Shown piece by piece: positions 9,941 through 19,362 of a DNA stretch of 64,000 bases; positions within the stretch are counted from its first letter, which is position 1, and each line of letters begins with the position of its first letter. Both the position numbers and the translations under genes were made by a program. The DNA is from Flavobacterium jejuense (GTDB taxonomy: Bacteria > Bacteroidota > Bacteroidia > Flavobacteriales > Flavobacteriaceae). A model generated the notes under the pieces. That model did no database searches and was not told the origin of the DNA. It worked only from the letters and a program-made list of their open reading frames with translations. The stretch lies in NCBI RefSeq assembly GCF_006491595.2, contig NZ_VEVQ02000003.1, forward strand, positions 186,001 through 250,000, given 5' to 3'.

Positions 9941-9948
9941 CAAATATA
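9941..9948 (-). promoter_or_regulatory. Candidate -7 box of the lipoprotein gene
   Basis: Reads TATATTTG on the minus strand, matching the Bacteroidota TAnnTTTG box, 18 bases before the ATG at 9923. No matching TTG was seen at the usual spacing upstream. Confidence 0.45.
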
Positions 9949-9971
9949 CTAATTTTTTGAATGTCTTTATT

Positions 9972-12434
9972 TTACAAACGTGCCATTAATTTTACATTAA
10001 AAACTCTTGTGGTCAAAAAGTTAGGAATTCCATATTGAGATTTTGTATATACATCTCTTACCCATGTATTTGTAATGGAGTTTTGATTGTTAAACATATT
10101 AAAGATTTCTAAACCTAAAGACAACTCTTTAAAAGGACTTAACCATTTTTTATTGGATTGAATTGAAGCATCTTTAAACACATAAGAAAACCCAACATCT
10201 GCTCTACGATAGTCTTTTAATCTTAATTGAAAGTCATATGGGTCTGCATAAGAAGGAGAACCACCTGGCAAACCAGTATTATAAACTAAATTTATATAAA
10301 CCTTAAAATTTGGAATATTAGGCATATAATCTTGAAACAACAAACCAAATTTCAAACGTTGATCAGTTGGTCTTGAGATATAACCTCTATCATTTTGATT
10401 TTCTTCTGTTTTCAAATAACCAAAACTAAACCAAGATTCTGTACCTGGAACAAATTCTCCATTTAATCGAGCATCGAATCCATACGCATAAGCTTCCGCT
10501 TCGTTATTGGCTCTATATCGTATTCTTACATTATTAATTGTATATGTATTTACATCTGTAATCTTCTTATAATAGGCTTCACTAACTAATTTAAAAGGTC
10601 TTGTCCACATTTTAAAACTATAATCATTACTCAGTACGAAATGAAATGACTTTTGTGCTTTTACATTAGGTTGCACTACTCCATCATAATCTCTCAGTTC
10701 TCTGTAAAATGGTGGTTGGTTGTAAACTCCTCCAGAAATGCGAAATAACATATCTTTCTTCCAATCTGGTTTTACAGCAAATTGTACTCTTGGCGAAAAA
10801 GTAAATTGGCTTTCCCCTCCTACAATATTTTTGCCTGAAACCTGCCATTGATGTCCTCTAACACCTGCGTTTAACCAATATTTATGTGTTCCAAATGATC
10901 CTTTATAGTTCCATTGTGCATATCCCGAAAAACGATTAATAGTAGTGTAATTTGTTGCTCTTACATTTTGATAAGGAGCCAAAGGGCCAACATAAGGATT
11001 ATATGGCTGATCATTTTGATAGTCTAAGACAGGAGCTGGTAAAGAAAAACCTGCAGAATCAATTACTTCCCATTCTACAATCCGATCTCTAATATCCTCC
11101 TTAGTATATTTAATTCCCCATTCTATTTGCGTTTTTTCATTTAACTCATGAAATCCTTTCACTTCAGCATTGAAAATTAAAGCATCTAAATCATTTCTAG
11201 CATGACTTAATTGTGAACCAATTCCTCTTGAAAAAACAACATCACCAAAAGTTTCAGAACCAATATTTGAATCTACTTCACCTAAGCGATATTGGGCTAA
11301 AATATCATAATGTTCTTGTTCTTGAGTATGATAAGTAGATGTAATGAACTTCAGTTTATTATTAGCGTTATATTGGTAAACTGATTTCAATGCTCCAAAT
11401 AAAGTCAAATACTTATCTTTTTCCTGACCTTCATAAGCCACAACTAAAGCAATAGGGTCATCTATAGTTCCAAAATTAGTTTGACGAGTTAAAGGTTCGT
11501 AATTGTATTTATTTTGAGAAATATTTCCTAAAAAGCTCCAACTCCATTTTGTAGAAGCATTAAAACTAACTAAAGTTTGAATATCCGCAAAGGAAGGTCT
11601 AAAATTAGTTTCAGTTTCTTTGCTATTTACCAGTAAACTATTATCTCTATAACGAATACCTGTAATGTTGCTCCATTTTTGATTTTTAGAAACTCCATCA
11701 AAAGTTAAACTTCCTCCCATGAGACTTGCTTCAAGGCTTGCTCCAAATTGTTTTGGATTTCTATAAGTAATATCTAAAACAGACGATAATTTGTCTCCAT
11801 ATTTAGCTTGAAAACCACCTGCAGAAAAATCAACATTCTCCACCATGTTTGTGTTAGTAAAACTCAATCCCTCTTGTTGACCAGAACGAATTAAAAAAGG
11901 GCGATACACTTCTATTTCGTTTACATAGACCAAATTTTCATCATAATTCCCACCTCTTACACCATAAGAAGTACTCAATTCATTGTTGTTATAAACTCCT
12001 GGTAAAGTTTTCAATACATTTTCTATACCTGCATTAGCACCAGGAATAGTTCTAATAACTACAGGATCAATATTCGTAACACCCTCAATCCTTTTTTTAC
12101 TATTTCCAGTTACCGTTACTGGTCCTATCTGAGTTACTCTTGTGTTTAAAACAGGATAAAATTCAAAATCTTCATTTTTTTTCAAAGTAGTAATAATTGT
12201 CGCACTTTTAAAGGAGACATGAGAAAAAACTATAGTAATTTCTTTATTAGCAGGAACCTCTAAGGAATAAAAACCATTCTTATTAGTTTCTGTTCCATTT
12301 TCACCTACAGTAACGGTTACGTTTTCAATAGGATTATTAAATTCATCTAAAATAACACCTTTAATTCTTGCCGTTTGTGCAAGTAGAAATTGCTCAAAAA
12401 AGCAAAAAATGGCTAAAAAGATAAGTTTTTTCAA
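9972..12434 (-). CDS. TonB-dependent receptor
   Basis: An 820-residue outer membrane transporter. A signal peptide (about 1-19, ending LLAQ) leads into a CarboxypepD_reg-like domain (ARIKGVILDEFNNPIENVTV), then a plug domain (ENVLKTLPGVYNNNELSTSY, GVRGGNYDENLVYVNEIEVY), then a barrel of repeated aromatic strands ending VFNVKLMARL. Length and order are normal for the family. It starts 11 bases after the M23 peptidase gene stop, so the two are probably co-transcribed. The substrate cannot be inferred. Confidence 0.93.
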   Translation of the reverse strand: MKKLIFLAIFCFFEQFLLAQTARIKGVILDEFNNPIENVTVTVGENGTETNKNGFYSLEVPANKEITIVFSHVSFKSATIITTLKKNEDFEFYPVLNTRVTQIGPVTVTGNSKKRIEGVTNIDPVVIRTIPGANAGIENVLKTLPGVYNNNELSTSYGVRGGNYDENLVYVNEIEVYRPFLIRSGQQEGLSFTNTNMVENVDFSAGGFQAKYGDKLSSVLDITYRNPKQFGASLEASLMGGSLTFDGVSKNQKWSNITGIRYRDNSLLVNSKETETNFRPSFADIQTLVSFNASTKWSWSFLGNISQNKYNYEPLTRQTNFGTIDDPIALVVAYEGQEKDKYLTLFGALKSVYQYNANNKLKFITSTYHTQEQEHYDILAQYRLGEVDSNIGSETFGDVVFSRGIGSQLSHARNDLDALIFNAEVKGFHELNEKTQIEWGIKYTKEDIRDRIVEWEVIDSAGFSLPAPVLDYQNDQPYNPYVGPLAPYQNVRATNYTTINRFSGYAQWNYKGSFGTHKYWLNAGVRGHQWQVSGKNIVGGESQFTFSPRVQFAVKPDWKKDMLFRISGGVYNQPPFYRELRDYDGVVQPNVKAQKSFHFVLSNDYSFKMWTRPFKLVSEAYYKKITDVNTYTINNVRIRYRANNEAEAYAYGFDARLNGEFVPGTESWFSFGYLKTEENQNDRGYISRPTDQRLKFGLLFQDYMPNIPNFKVYINLVYNTGLPGGSPSYADPYDFQLRLKDYRRADVGFSYVFKDASIQSNKKWLSPFKELSLGLEIFNMFNNQNSITNTWVRDVYTKSQYGIPNFLTTRVFNVKLMARL

Positions 12435-12445
12435 TTATATCAACT

Positions 12446-14131
12446 TTAATTATTCATAAAAAAATGCGACTCAAAGGTAGCTGAATTTTGCATATTATCG
12501 GTTACAACCACTTTAAAATCATTTTCCCCTTGAACATATTTATTATCACTTAACGTATGAATTAGCTTTTTAGTCTTATAATCGTATTCCATTAATATCC
12601 ATTCACCATTTAAATAACCATTATAAGTATCTATTCCAGATAAATTATCCGCAATAGAAACACTTAAAGTTTTTTGATTTTTCAAATCCTTACCCTCTAC
12701 AAAATTAACATTATAAATTCTAGGTGCTATCGTATCGACAGCCAATTTATAATTATCTAAATCCCTAACTCTAGTTGAAAAGGTAGTTCCCTTTCGATAG
12801 GTCTTATTATAATATAGACGGTGACCTTCTAAAGAAGCTATAAAAGTTTTATCTAAAAGAGCCTCAGAAACTCCTTCTACATTATTAAATGTTACAGTTA
12901 TATTCTTTTGAAGTGGTTTATCTTTTTCTGAAAAACTTAAAACACCATCTTTTACTTCAAAATCAAATTTAAAATCATCATAAAAAGCATTTTCAGGAAC
13001 ATAAATGGATACATTTTCTTTAGTATAATTATTTTCTACTTTGGAACGCAGCAAATAAGGTTCATTATTATTTTCTTTAGAAATAGTTATTGTTTGATTC
13101 TGAAATTCTATTGGAATTATTATAGTTGTTTTATTTCCGTGATAATCAAAAAGTTCAATTTTATAATTATAATTTGCATTAGGTTGAGTATTAATAATGC
13201 CATTATTTTTACTATATTTAATAACAGACAAAGGATAAGGAGAATAATGAAATAGTTTTTGTACCCTTTGTTTCATTCCCTTGTAACGTTCATAATCAAT
13301 TAAATTATTAATATATCGTGATTCATCAAAAGAGAATGTTTCAAAATCATATTCATAATACAGAACACCATTTAAATAAGCATTCACTTTATACAAACCG
13401 TTTTTATTATAAGGATTAGTACAATAATCATATGCATTAATTCCAAAACCTACTTTACCATTCGTAAGTACCTTTGTGGCTAAATACGTTCCATCAGCTT
13501 GTTTGTTAAAAGAAATAGCTATTGGCTTTTGAGATTTATTTACAACAACACTATCTATTGGATAAGCGACAATTCCTTGTAAAAAAGGTTCTCTTTTATC
13601 TGATACAAATTTAGTAAACCCAAAATGCAACGGATTAATCACTTTTTCAGTTCTCGAATCTCTAAATTCAAAATGCAAATGTGGCCCACCGCTTCCTCCA
13701 GAATTCCCAGAAAAAGCAATAATATCTCCTTGTTTTACAGGCAATTCTCCAGCACTAGGAAACATTTCTACTTCAAAAGACTTTTGTTTATATTGTTGTT
13801 TCTTAATATATTCTTCAATAGCACCATTTGCTTCTCTTAAATGACCATAAACAGATACATAGCCATTAGGATGTGTGATATAAATGGCTTTACCGTAACC
13901 AAAAGTTGAAATTTTTATTCTAGATACAAAACCGTCTCCAACTGCAAAAACATCTAAACCTTCTTTCTTATTGGTTTTGATATCTAATCCAGCATGAAAG
14001 TGGTTACTACGTAATTCCCCAAAAGAACCAGAAACATCAATCGGAATTGATAAAGGAGAAATAAAATCATTTGGATAATTGGTTTGCCCAAAAATTGAAG
14101 CAGAAAAAAATAGGATAATAATAAGTCTCAT
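12446..14131 (-). CDS. M23 family metallopeptidase, exported
   Basis: A 561-residue envelope peptidase. A signal peptide (about 1-15, ending IFGQ) precedes the LytM/M23 domain near the N-terminus, which carries the zinc ligands H46-x3-D50 (HFHAGLD) and H151-x-H153 (GPHLHFEFRD), plus GYGKAIYITHPNGYVSVYGH. Residues from about 190 to the end form beta-rich domains of unknown role. Active M23 enzymes cut peptidoglycan cross-links; both zinc motifs look intact, so activity is plausible. It heads an apparent operon with the TonB receptor. An N-terminal rather than C-terminal catalytic domain is typical of this flavobacterial subtype. Confidence 0.9.
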   Translation of the reverse strand: MRLIIILFFSASIFGQTNYPNDFISPLSIPIDVSGSFGELRSNHFHAGLDIKTNKKEGLDVFAVGDGFVSRIKISTFGYGKAIYITHPNGYVSVYGHLREANGAIEEYIKKQQYKQKSFEVEMFPSAGELPVKQGDIIAFSGNSGGSGGPHLHFEFRDSRTEKVINPLHFGFTKFVSDKREPFLQGIVAYPIDSVVVNKSQKPIAISFNKQADGTYLATKVLTNGKVGFGINAYDYCTNPYNKNGLYKVNAYLNGVLYYEYDFETFSFDESRYINNLIDYERYKGMKQRVQKLFHYSPYPLSVIKYSKNNGIINTQPNANYNYKIELFDYHGNKTTIIIPIEFQNQTITISKENNNEPYLLRSKVENNYTKENVSIYVPENAFYDDFKFDFEVKDGVLSFSEKDKPLQKNITVTFNNVEGVSEALLDKTFIASLEGHRLYYNKTYRKGTTFSTRVRDLDNYKLAVDTIAPRIYNVNFVEGKDLKNQKTLSVSIADNLSGIDTYNGYLNGEWILMEYDYKTKKLIHTLSDNKYVQGENDFKVVVTDNMQNSATFESHFFMNN

Positions 14132-14266
14132 GTGCGTATAGTATATTTAGGCTAAAATAATAAAAATTCTTATAAATTAAATAGGAAAAACATCCTTTTT
14201 ATAAGTACTTAACAATCAAAATATTATAAAAAATTCAAATAAAAATATAATTTTTTGCAAAAAGTA

Positions 14267-14297
14267 TTGTTATTATCCAATAGTAATACTAATTTTG
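14267..14297 (+). promoter_or_regulatory. Promoter of the zapB-like/zapA operon
   Basis: TTG at 14267-14269, a 20-base spacer, then TAATTTTG at 14290-14297: a close match to the Bacteroidota sigma factor consensus (TTG, about 19-21 bases, TAnnTTTG). Transcription would start near 14304, about 20 bases before the ATG at 14325. Confidence 0.65.
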
Positions 14298-14324
14298 TAG
14301 AAATAGAAATGAATTTTATCATTG

Positions 14325-14615
14325 ATGAATGGATTATCTGAACTAATTGATTCTCTTGAAATTAAATTTTTCAAGCTCAACCAAAAGCTGGTTCAACTAG
14401 AGAAAAAGAACAAGGAATTATTAGAAAAAATCAAAGTTTCTGAAGATATTCAAGAACAACAAGCAGTTGAAATAGCTGAATTGAAAGATAATGTAGCGAA
14501 TTTGAAGATGATAAATTCACTATTAGGCAGTGAAGAAAATAAAAGAGAAACGAAACTCAAAATAAATTCATTAATTCGAGAAATTGATTATTGCATAGCA
14601 CAACTTTCTGATTAG
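14325..14615 (+). CDS. Small coiled-coil protein, ZapB-like
   Basis: A 96-residue protein made almost wholly of heptad-like helix (FFKLNQKLVQLEKKNKELLE onward) with no membrane segment. Its size, coiled-coil character and position 5 bases upstream of zapA suggest a ZapB-like divisome partner; sequence alone cannot prove that. The ATG at 14325 is preferred over an in-frame TTG one codon earlier. A good promoter lies at 14267-14297. Confidence 0.75.
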   Translation: MNGLSELIDSLEIKFFKLNQKLVQLEKKNKELLEKIKVSEDIQEQQAVEIAELKDNVANLKMINSLLGSEENKRETKLKINSLIREIDYCIAQLSD

Positions 14616-14620
14616 AGAGC

Positions 14621-14914
14621 ATGAGTGAAAAATTAAAGATTAAAATATCAATAGCAGACAGAGTATACCCTCTAAGTATTGAGGAATCTCAAGAAGAAGG
14701 CTTAAGAAGTGCTTCAAAAAAAATTGATATGATGATTAAAGAATTTGAACAAAACTATGCAGTGAGAGACAAACAAGATGTTTTAGCCATGTGCGCATTA
14801 CAATTTGCATCACAATCTGAGCAAAAACAACTTGACATCTCTCAAGAATATGAAACATCATTTAATCGCTTGAAGAATTTAGATAAAAAATTGAGTGACT
14901 TACTCACAAAATAA
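14621..14914 (+). CDS. zapA: Cell division protein ZapA
   Basis: A 97-residue ZapA: an N-terminal beta segment (KLKIKISIADRVYPLSIEES) followed by RSASKKIDMMIKEFEQNYAV and MCALQFASQSEQKQ, then a coiled coil that mediates tetramerisation. ZapA binds and bundles FtsZ filaments at mid-cell. It sits 5 bases after the ZapB-like gene and directly before a 6S-like RNA and rny. ZapA next to 6S RNA is also the arrangement in enterobacteria. Confidence 0.92.
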   Translation: MSEKLKIKISIADRVYPLSIEESQEEGLRSASKKIDMMIKEFEQNYAVRDKQDVLAMCALQFASQSEQKQLDISQEYETSFNRLKNLDKKLSDLLTK

Positions 14915-14943
14915 ACACGTTCTTACATACAAACAAAAATACT

Positions 14944-15102
14944 GCCTACATTAGTATATATTTGATAAACTCAACACTAACAAATTAAAATGAGTGAATC
15001 TTCGTAGCTATTGCAAGCCCTTAAGTGGGAAGCATGAAATACGAGTTAGCTCAAAACTTGTCATATACGAGTTTATACAAACACCTAATGTAGGCTTTTT
15101 TT
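14944..15102 (+). ncRNA. ssrS: 6S RNA (6S-Flavo type)
   Basis: A rod-like RNA is readable between zapA and rny. The closing stem pairs GCCTACATTAG (14944-14954) with CTAATGTAGGC (15085-15095) perfectly over 11 bases and is followed by a T run (15096-15102), acting as its own terminator. Inside, ATAAACTC (14965-14972) pairs with GAGTTTAT (15069-15076), leaving internal loops and a central region, as in 6S RNA, which mimics an open promoter and binds RNA polymerase holoenzyme. Length (about 155 bases), shape and the zapA neighbour all fit; 6S-Flavo is the known flavobacterial class. A short open frame across it (14994-15188) is not considered a gene. Confidence 0.8.
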
Positions 15103-15123
15103 ATATAATTTATTTAACAAACT

Positions 15124-16686
15124 ATGGACATATTAAGTATAATAATTGGAATCATCGCAGGTCTTGCTTTAGGCTTTGGAATTGCTAAATTTCTCGAAAA
15201 GAGTAATGTTTCAAACCTAATCAAAAATGCAAAAAAAGAAGCTGGTTCCATCCTAAAAGATGCAAAAACCGAAGCCGAATCGCTTAAAAAAGATAAAATC
15301 CTTCAAGCTAAAGAAAAATTTTTAGAATTGAAAGCTGATCACGAGCAAGTCATTTTATCAAGAGACAAAAAGATGGCTGAAGCTGAGAAAAGAACTAGAG
15401 ATAAAGAATCTCAAATTTCAAATGAGTTAGCGAAGTCAAAAAAAGTAAATGAAGATATAGAAAGAAAAATAGCTGATTACGATACTAAAATTGAATTTCT
15501 AGACAAGAAGCAACAAGAAATTGACAGATTACATAAAAGTCAAGTAGAGCAACTTGAAGTTATTTCTGGTCTATCTGCTGACGAAGCTAAAAATCAATTA
15601 GTAGAAAGCTTAAAAAATGAGGCAAAAACCAATGCGATGTCTTTCATTCAAGACACTATAGAGGAGGCTAAATTAACAGCACAACAAGAAGCTAAAAAAA
15701 TCATTATTAGCACCATTCAAAGAGTAGGAACAGAAGAAGCTGTTGAAAACTGCGTTTCTGTTTTCAACATTGAATCAGATGATGTTAAAGGTAGAATTAT
15801 TGGTCGTGAAGGAAGAAATATTAGAGCCCTAGAATCTGCTACAGGTGTTGAAATTATTGTTGATGACACTCCAGAAGCTATTATCCTTTCATGTTTTGAT
15901 CCAGTAAGAAGAGAGATTGCACGTTTAGCACTACATAAATTAGTTACAGATGGCCGTATTCACCCAGCTAGAATTGAAGAAGTAGTTGCTAAAACTCAAA
16001 AACAAATAGAGGAAGAAATTATTGAAGTTGGTAAACGAACAGTAATTGATTTAGGAATTCATGGATTACATCCAGAATTAATAAAAATTGTTGGCCGAAT
16101 GAAATACCGTTCTTCATATGGACAAAATTTATTACAGCACTCTAGAGAAGTAGCTAATTTATGTGGAATAATGGCAGCCGAACTAGGTCTGAATGTAAAA
16201 TTAGCAAAACGAGCAGGTTTACTTCATGATATTGGAAAAGTACCCGATACTGAAAGTGAATTACCACACGCTATCTTAGGAATGCAATGGGCTGAGAAAT
16301 ATGGAGAGAAAGAAGAAGTTTGTAATGCAATTGGTGCTCACCATGATGAAATTGAAATGAAATATTTAATTTCACCAATCATTCAAGTATGTGATGCTAT
16401 TTCTGGTGCTAGACCAGGTGCTAGAAGACAAGTTTTAGATTCTTACATTCAACGTCTAAAAGATTTAGAAGATATTGCATTTGGATTCAATGGTGTTAAA
16501 AATGCTTATGCTATTCAAGCTGGTAGAGAATTACGTGTTATAGTTGAAAGTGAAAAAGTTTCAGATGAATCTGCTTCTAACTTATCTTTTGAAATCTCTC
16601 AAAAAATACAAACAGAGATGACTTATCCTGGTCAAGTTAAGATCACAGTTATTAGAGAAACTAGGGCTGTGAATATAGCTAAATAA
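15124..16686 (+). CDS. rny: Ribonuclease Y
   Basis: A 520-residue membrane-anchored endoribonuclease that starts mRNA decay. In order: a single N-terminal membrane helix (about 3-22), a long coiled coil (about 30-200), a KH RNA-binding domain ([17 protein letters not shown]), and an HD phosphohydrolase domain with LLHDIGKV and GAHHDEIE metal ligands. It ends with the family's [17 protein letters not shown]. Length is standard. It follows the 6S-like RNA and is closed by a terminator at 16706-16739. Confidence 0.97.
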   Translation: MDILSIIIGIIAGLALGFGIAKFLEKSNVSNLIKNAKKEAGSILKDAKTEAESLKKDKILQAKEKFLELKADHEQVILSRDKKMAEAEKRTRDKESQISNELAKSKKVNEDIERKIADYDTKIEFLDKKQQEIDRLHKSQVEQLEVISGLSADEAKNQLVESLKNEAKTNAMSFIQDTIEEAKLTAQQEAKKIIISTIQRVGTEEAVENCVSVFNIESDDVKGRIIGREGRNIRALESATGVEIIVDDTPEAIILSCFDPVRREIARLALHKLVTDGRIHPARIEEVVAKTQKQIEEEIIEVGKRTVIDLGIHGLHPELIKIVGRMKYRSSYGQNLLQHSREVANLCGIMAAELGLNVKLAKRAGLLHDIGKVPDTESELPHAILGMQWAEKYGEKEEVCNAIGAHHDEIEMKYLISPIIQVCDAISGARPGARRQVLDSYIQRLKDLEDIAFGFNGVKNAYAIQAGRELRVIVESEKVSDESASNLSFEISQKIQTEMTYPGQVKITVIRETRAVNIAK

Positions 16687-16705
16687 TTAAAAATACATAT
16701 AAAAA

Positions 16706-16739
16706 CAAAAACGCTTTTCAGAAATGAAGGCGTTTTTTA
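16706..16739 (+). terminator. rny terminator
   Basis: Hairpin with arms AAAACGC and GCGTTTT followed by a T run, about 20 bases after the rny stop. Confidence 0.75.
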
Positions 16740-16820
16740 TTTTTATACAAATACTTCTTTTAGAAAAAAATTGGCATGATTTTTACTCTTATTAATTTAT
16801 AAACATAAAAATAAAGTAAT

Positions 16821-17405
16821 ATGAAAAAAGTTTTTTTAGCTAGTTTTTCATTTTTATTAGCAAATGCCATTTTTGCTCAAAATGGAAATTCAGAAAAGTT
16901 TGGAATAAAAGGAGGTCTTAATTATTCAACCATTACTAAGGGAGACTTCAACGAAGGTGCTGACCCTAGAACCAGTTACTATATTGGTTTTTATGGAGAA
17001 GTTCCTTTAATAAGAAAGGTTTTATCACTTCAACCCGAAATTATTTATTCAAGACAAGGCTTTGAAACTAATTACACTAACTTATTAGGAAACAATTACA
17101 AACAAGAATATAGAATCGACTATATCAATTTGCCTATTTTAGCCAAGATTCATATTGGTAAAGTTTTTTCTGTGGAAGCTGGACCTCAATTTGGTTTTAA
17201 AATTAATGAGAAAATTAAATCCGAAAACAATTCAACACTAAATAACGACGTCAATAGTTTTGATACTGCTTTAGCTGGTGGAGTTTCATTTAATATTGAT
17301 GATTTTTTAATTTCTGCAAGATACACCTATAGTATAAACGAAGTTATTAAAAATACCGATTCAAAAAATTCTGTTTTTCAGATTGGCATTGGATTCAATT
17401 TTTAA
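16821..17405 (+). CDS. Small outer-membrane beta-barrel (porin family) protein
   Basis: A 194-residue protein with a signal peptide (about 1-19, ending IFAQ) and the pattern of the Bacteroidota PorT/OMP_b-brl family: KFGIKGGLNYSTI, LSLQPEIIYSRQGFE, YINLPILAKIHIG, SVEAGPQFGF, RYTYSINEV and a terminal aromatic FQIGIGFNF. It is probably an eight-strand barrel of unknown cargo or adhesive role. A related protein is encoded at 23612-24154 and another at 20124-20693. Confidence 0.85.
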   Translation: MKKVFLASFSFLLANAIFAQNGNSEKFGIKGGLNYSTITKGDFNEGADPRTSYYIGFYGEVPLIRKVLSLQPEIIYSRQGFETNYTNLLGNNYKQEYRIDYINLPILAKIHIGKVFSVEAGPQFGFKINEKIKSENNSTLNNDVNSFDTALAGGVSFNIDDFLISARYTYSINEVIKNTDSKNSVFQIGIGFNF

Positions 17406-17409
17406 AATA

Positions 17410-17439
17410 AAAAAGCATTACAATTTTGTAATGCTTTTT
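17410..17439. terminator. Bidirectional terminator between porin gene and xerD
   Basis: Perfect 12-base arms AAAAAGCATTAC (17410-17421) and GTAATGCTTTTT (17428-17439), flanked by A and T runs, lie between the two convergent stops and can serve both strands. Confidence 0.85.
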
Positions 17440-17441
17440 TA

Positions 17442-18341
17442 TTATTTTCTTGGATGAAAATTATTCAATACTTCTGCCAAAAACTTTCGATCCAAATGCA
17501 TATAAACTTCTGTCGTAGTTATAGACTCATGTCCTAGCATTAATTGAATAGAACGTAAATCTGCTCCGTTCTCTAACAAATGAGTAGCAAAGGAATGCCT
17601 AAACGTATGAGGACTTATTACCTTACTTAAATTAGTCTTTAAAGCCAAATCTTTTATAATAGTAAAAATCATTGCTCTTGTTAACTGTTTTCCCCTTCTA
17701 TTTAAAAACAAAGTATCTTCATGTCCTTTCTGAATATTAATTTGATTTCGAATTTGATTTTTATACAGTAAAATATATTTCTCTGTTGTTTTACCAATAG
17801 GAACAAATCGCTGCTTATTTCCTTTTCCAGTGATTTTTACAAAACCTTCTTCAAAAAACAAATCTGATATTTTTAAAGTAACCAATTCTGAAACCCTCAA
17901 TCCACAACTGTACAATGTTTCTAATATAGCTCTATTCCTCTCCCCTTCTAAAGTAGACAAATCAATTGCATCAATTAACTTATCTATTTCTTCAACAGAA
18001 AGTGTATCTGGCAGTTTTCTTCCTGTTTTTGGAACTTCAATTAATTCCATAGGAGTATTTGTTCTATAATCTTCAAATACCAAATAATTAAAAAAACTTT
18101 TTAACCCAGATATAATCCTTGATTGACTTCTAGCATTAACTTTTGCTGAAGTTTCATAAATAAATTGCTGAATCGTTTCTTCTGTAATTGCTAAAGGACT
18201 TTCATCTATATTGTGATTCGAAAGAAACAATACCAGTTTTTCAATATCAAAGGAATAATTCTCAATCGTATTTGCAGACAAACCTCTTTCTAGCTTAAGA
18301 TAGTTTTGATATTCTTTAATAAAAGATTGCCAATTACTCAT
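17442..18341 (-). CDS. xerD: Tyrosine recombinase XerD
   Basis: A 299-residue site-specific recombinase that, with a partner, resolves chromosome dimers at dif. The N-terminal SAM-like core-binding domain (YLKLERGLSANTIENYSFDI) is followed by the catalytic domain with Arg in SCGLRVSELV, Lys in GKGNKQRFVPI, HTFRHSFATHLLENGADLRS, LGHESITTTEVYMHL with the nucleophilic Tyr. The frame is open 14 codons further up, but MSNWQSF at 18341 is the family-like start. It is in core chromosome, not tied to an island, so a housekeeping role is likely. Confidence 0.92.
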   Translation of the reverse strand: MSNWQSFIKEYQNYLKLERGLSANTIENYSFDIEKLVLFLSNHNIDESPLAITEETIQQFIYETSAKVNARSQSRIISGLKSFFNYLVFEDYRTNTPMELIEVPKTGRKLPDTLSVEEIDKLIDAIDLSTLEGERNRAILETLYSCGLRVSELVTLKISDLFFEEGFVKITGKGNKQRFVPIGKTTEKYILLYKNQIRNQINIQKGHEDTLFLNRRGKQLTRAMIFTIIKDLALKTNLSKVISPHTFRHSFATHLLENGADLRSIQLMLGHESITTTEVYMHLDRKFLAEVLNNFHPRK

Positions 18342-18371
18342 AACCCAAAAATACAAAAAACAAAACATAAA

Positions 18372-18395
18372 AAAATCCCGCAAAAGCGGGATTTT
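18372..18395 (-). terminator. Terminator, CCCGC-AAAA-GCGGG type (copy 1)
   Basis: Arms AAAATCCCGC (18372-18381) and GCGGGATTTT (18386-18395) around an AAAA loop, just past the end of the outer membrane protein gene at 18413. The same hairpin recurs at 19315, 20082 and 34143. Confidence 0.85.
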
Positions 18396-18412
18396 AAGAA
18401 AACTTTATATTT

Positions 18413-19219
18413 TTAAAAATGCAAAGTAAGATTTAAAGAAAAAATCCCTACTCCTACATTTGTAGTATTATCTAAATCACCAAATGCAAAAGAAAAACCT
18501 TTATCTCCATCTACTGTTACTGCATCGTCAGTTCCATTTTTAGTTGTTGTTTCAGAGGCTCCATTTAAAGCAAACCCTACTCTATATGTATATTGAGCTC
18601 CTATAGCAAACTTTGGAAAAATAAAATACTCAGCACCAATAAATCCTTGAATTCCAGCTCCTAAATCTAAACCAGATTTTTCTTCAAAACTACTTACAAA
18701 ATCACCAGTATCCGTGTCTGTTGTTGTAACTTCTTCGGTATTAAAAGCAGTAGTTACTAAAACATCTGCTCCATAAAACCCTTGTAAACGTGTATTCCCT
18801 TTTCTCCATTCTTTTCCTACCCCTAATGCTAAAGCAAAATCATTATTCTTAGTTTCAATTGTTGTTCCTGCACCAGGACCAGTTACAAGAGGAGACGTAT
18901 TATTTTGCGAACCAAAACCTAAATTAGCAACAACTCTATACGCTTTCTTATCTGAAACAAACATTTTACCCACAAAAGTATTTGTTCTTACATAACTTAC
19001 TTTTGGTGCATTATTTCTACTTGTAGAGCCACTAAATGCATTCCCTACATATTCAAAAATACCATCAGCATTAAAACTAATAGCCCAGTCATCCATTTGA
19101 GGTAAATAATGTTCTCCTTTACTAGAAAGAATTGGGTTTACCAAAATTTCATCTTCTTCTTGAGCATTAGCAATAGCAAAACCGCACAATGCTATCACAG
19201 AAAGTAATACTTTTTTCAT
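18413..19219 (-). CDS. Outer-membrane beta-barrel protein, unknown
   Basis: A 268-residue exported protein with a signal peptide (about 1-19, ending IANAQ) and strongly alternating polar/aromatic strands ending VGVGIFSLNLTLHF, typical of an outer membrane barrel. The mature N-terminus (DEILVNPILSSKGEHYLPQM) is a form I have seen in flavobacterial outer membrane proteins, but no functional family is recognised. A candidate promoter box lies at 19245-19252 and the gene has its own terminator, so it is probably a single-gene unit. Confidence 0.7.
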   Translation of the reverse strand: MKKVLLSVIALCGFAIANAQEEDEILVNPILSSKGEHYLPQMDDWAISFNADGIFEYVGNAFSGSTSRNNAPKVSYVRTNTFVGKMFVSDKKAYRVVANLGFGSQNNTSPLVTGPGAGTTIETKNNDFALALGVGKEWRKGNTRLQGFYGADVLVTTAFNTEEVTTTDTDTGDFVSSFEEKSGLDLGAGIQGFIGAEYFIFPKFAIGAQYTYRVGFALNGASETTTKNGTDDAVTVDGDKGFSFAFGDLDNTTNVGVGIFSLNLTLHF

Positions 19220-19244
19220 ATTGTTTATCTTAAATTTGTTAGCG

Positions 19245-19252
19245 CAAAACTA
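19245..19252 (-). promoter_or_regulatory. Candidate -7 box of the outer membrane protein gene
   Basis: Reads TAGTTTTG on the minus strand (TAnnTTTG form), 26 bases before the ATG at 19219. Confidence 0.45.
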
Positions 19253-19314
19253 TAAAAAATATCTCAAAAAAATAATAAAAGTACTTCTAAAACTACAAAA
19301 GATATAAAAACAAA

Positions 19315-19336
19315 AAATCCCGCAAAAGCGGGATTT
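19315..19336 (-). terminator. Terminator, CCCGC-AAAA-GCGGG type (copy 2)
   Basis: Arms AAATCCCGC (19315-19323) and GCGGGATTT (19328-19336) with loop AAAA, behind the gene ending at 19363. Confidence 0.85.
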
Positions 19337-19362
19337 AAATGTATTCAATTTAGAAATTCTAA

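Noticed and set aside
14994..15188. 64-codon plus-strand frame overlapping the 6S-like RNA and rny start
   Set aside because: It runs through the RNA's stems and out of frame into rny; no family-like sequence.
17442..18341. Tyrosine recombinase at 17442 as a mobile element integrase
   Set aside because: It has XerD-like length and motifs and lies among core genes, with no cargo or attachment repeats around it.
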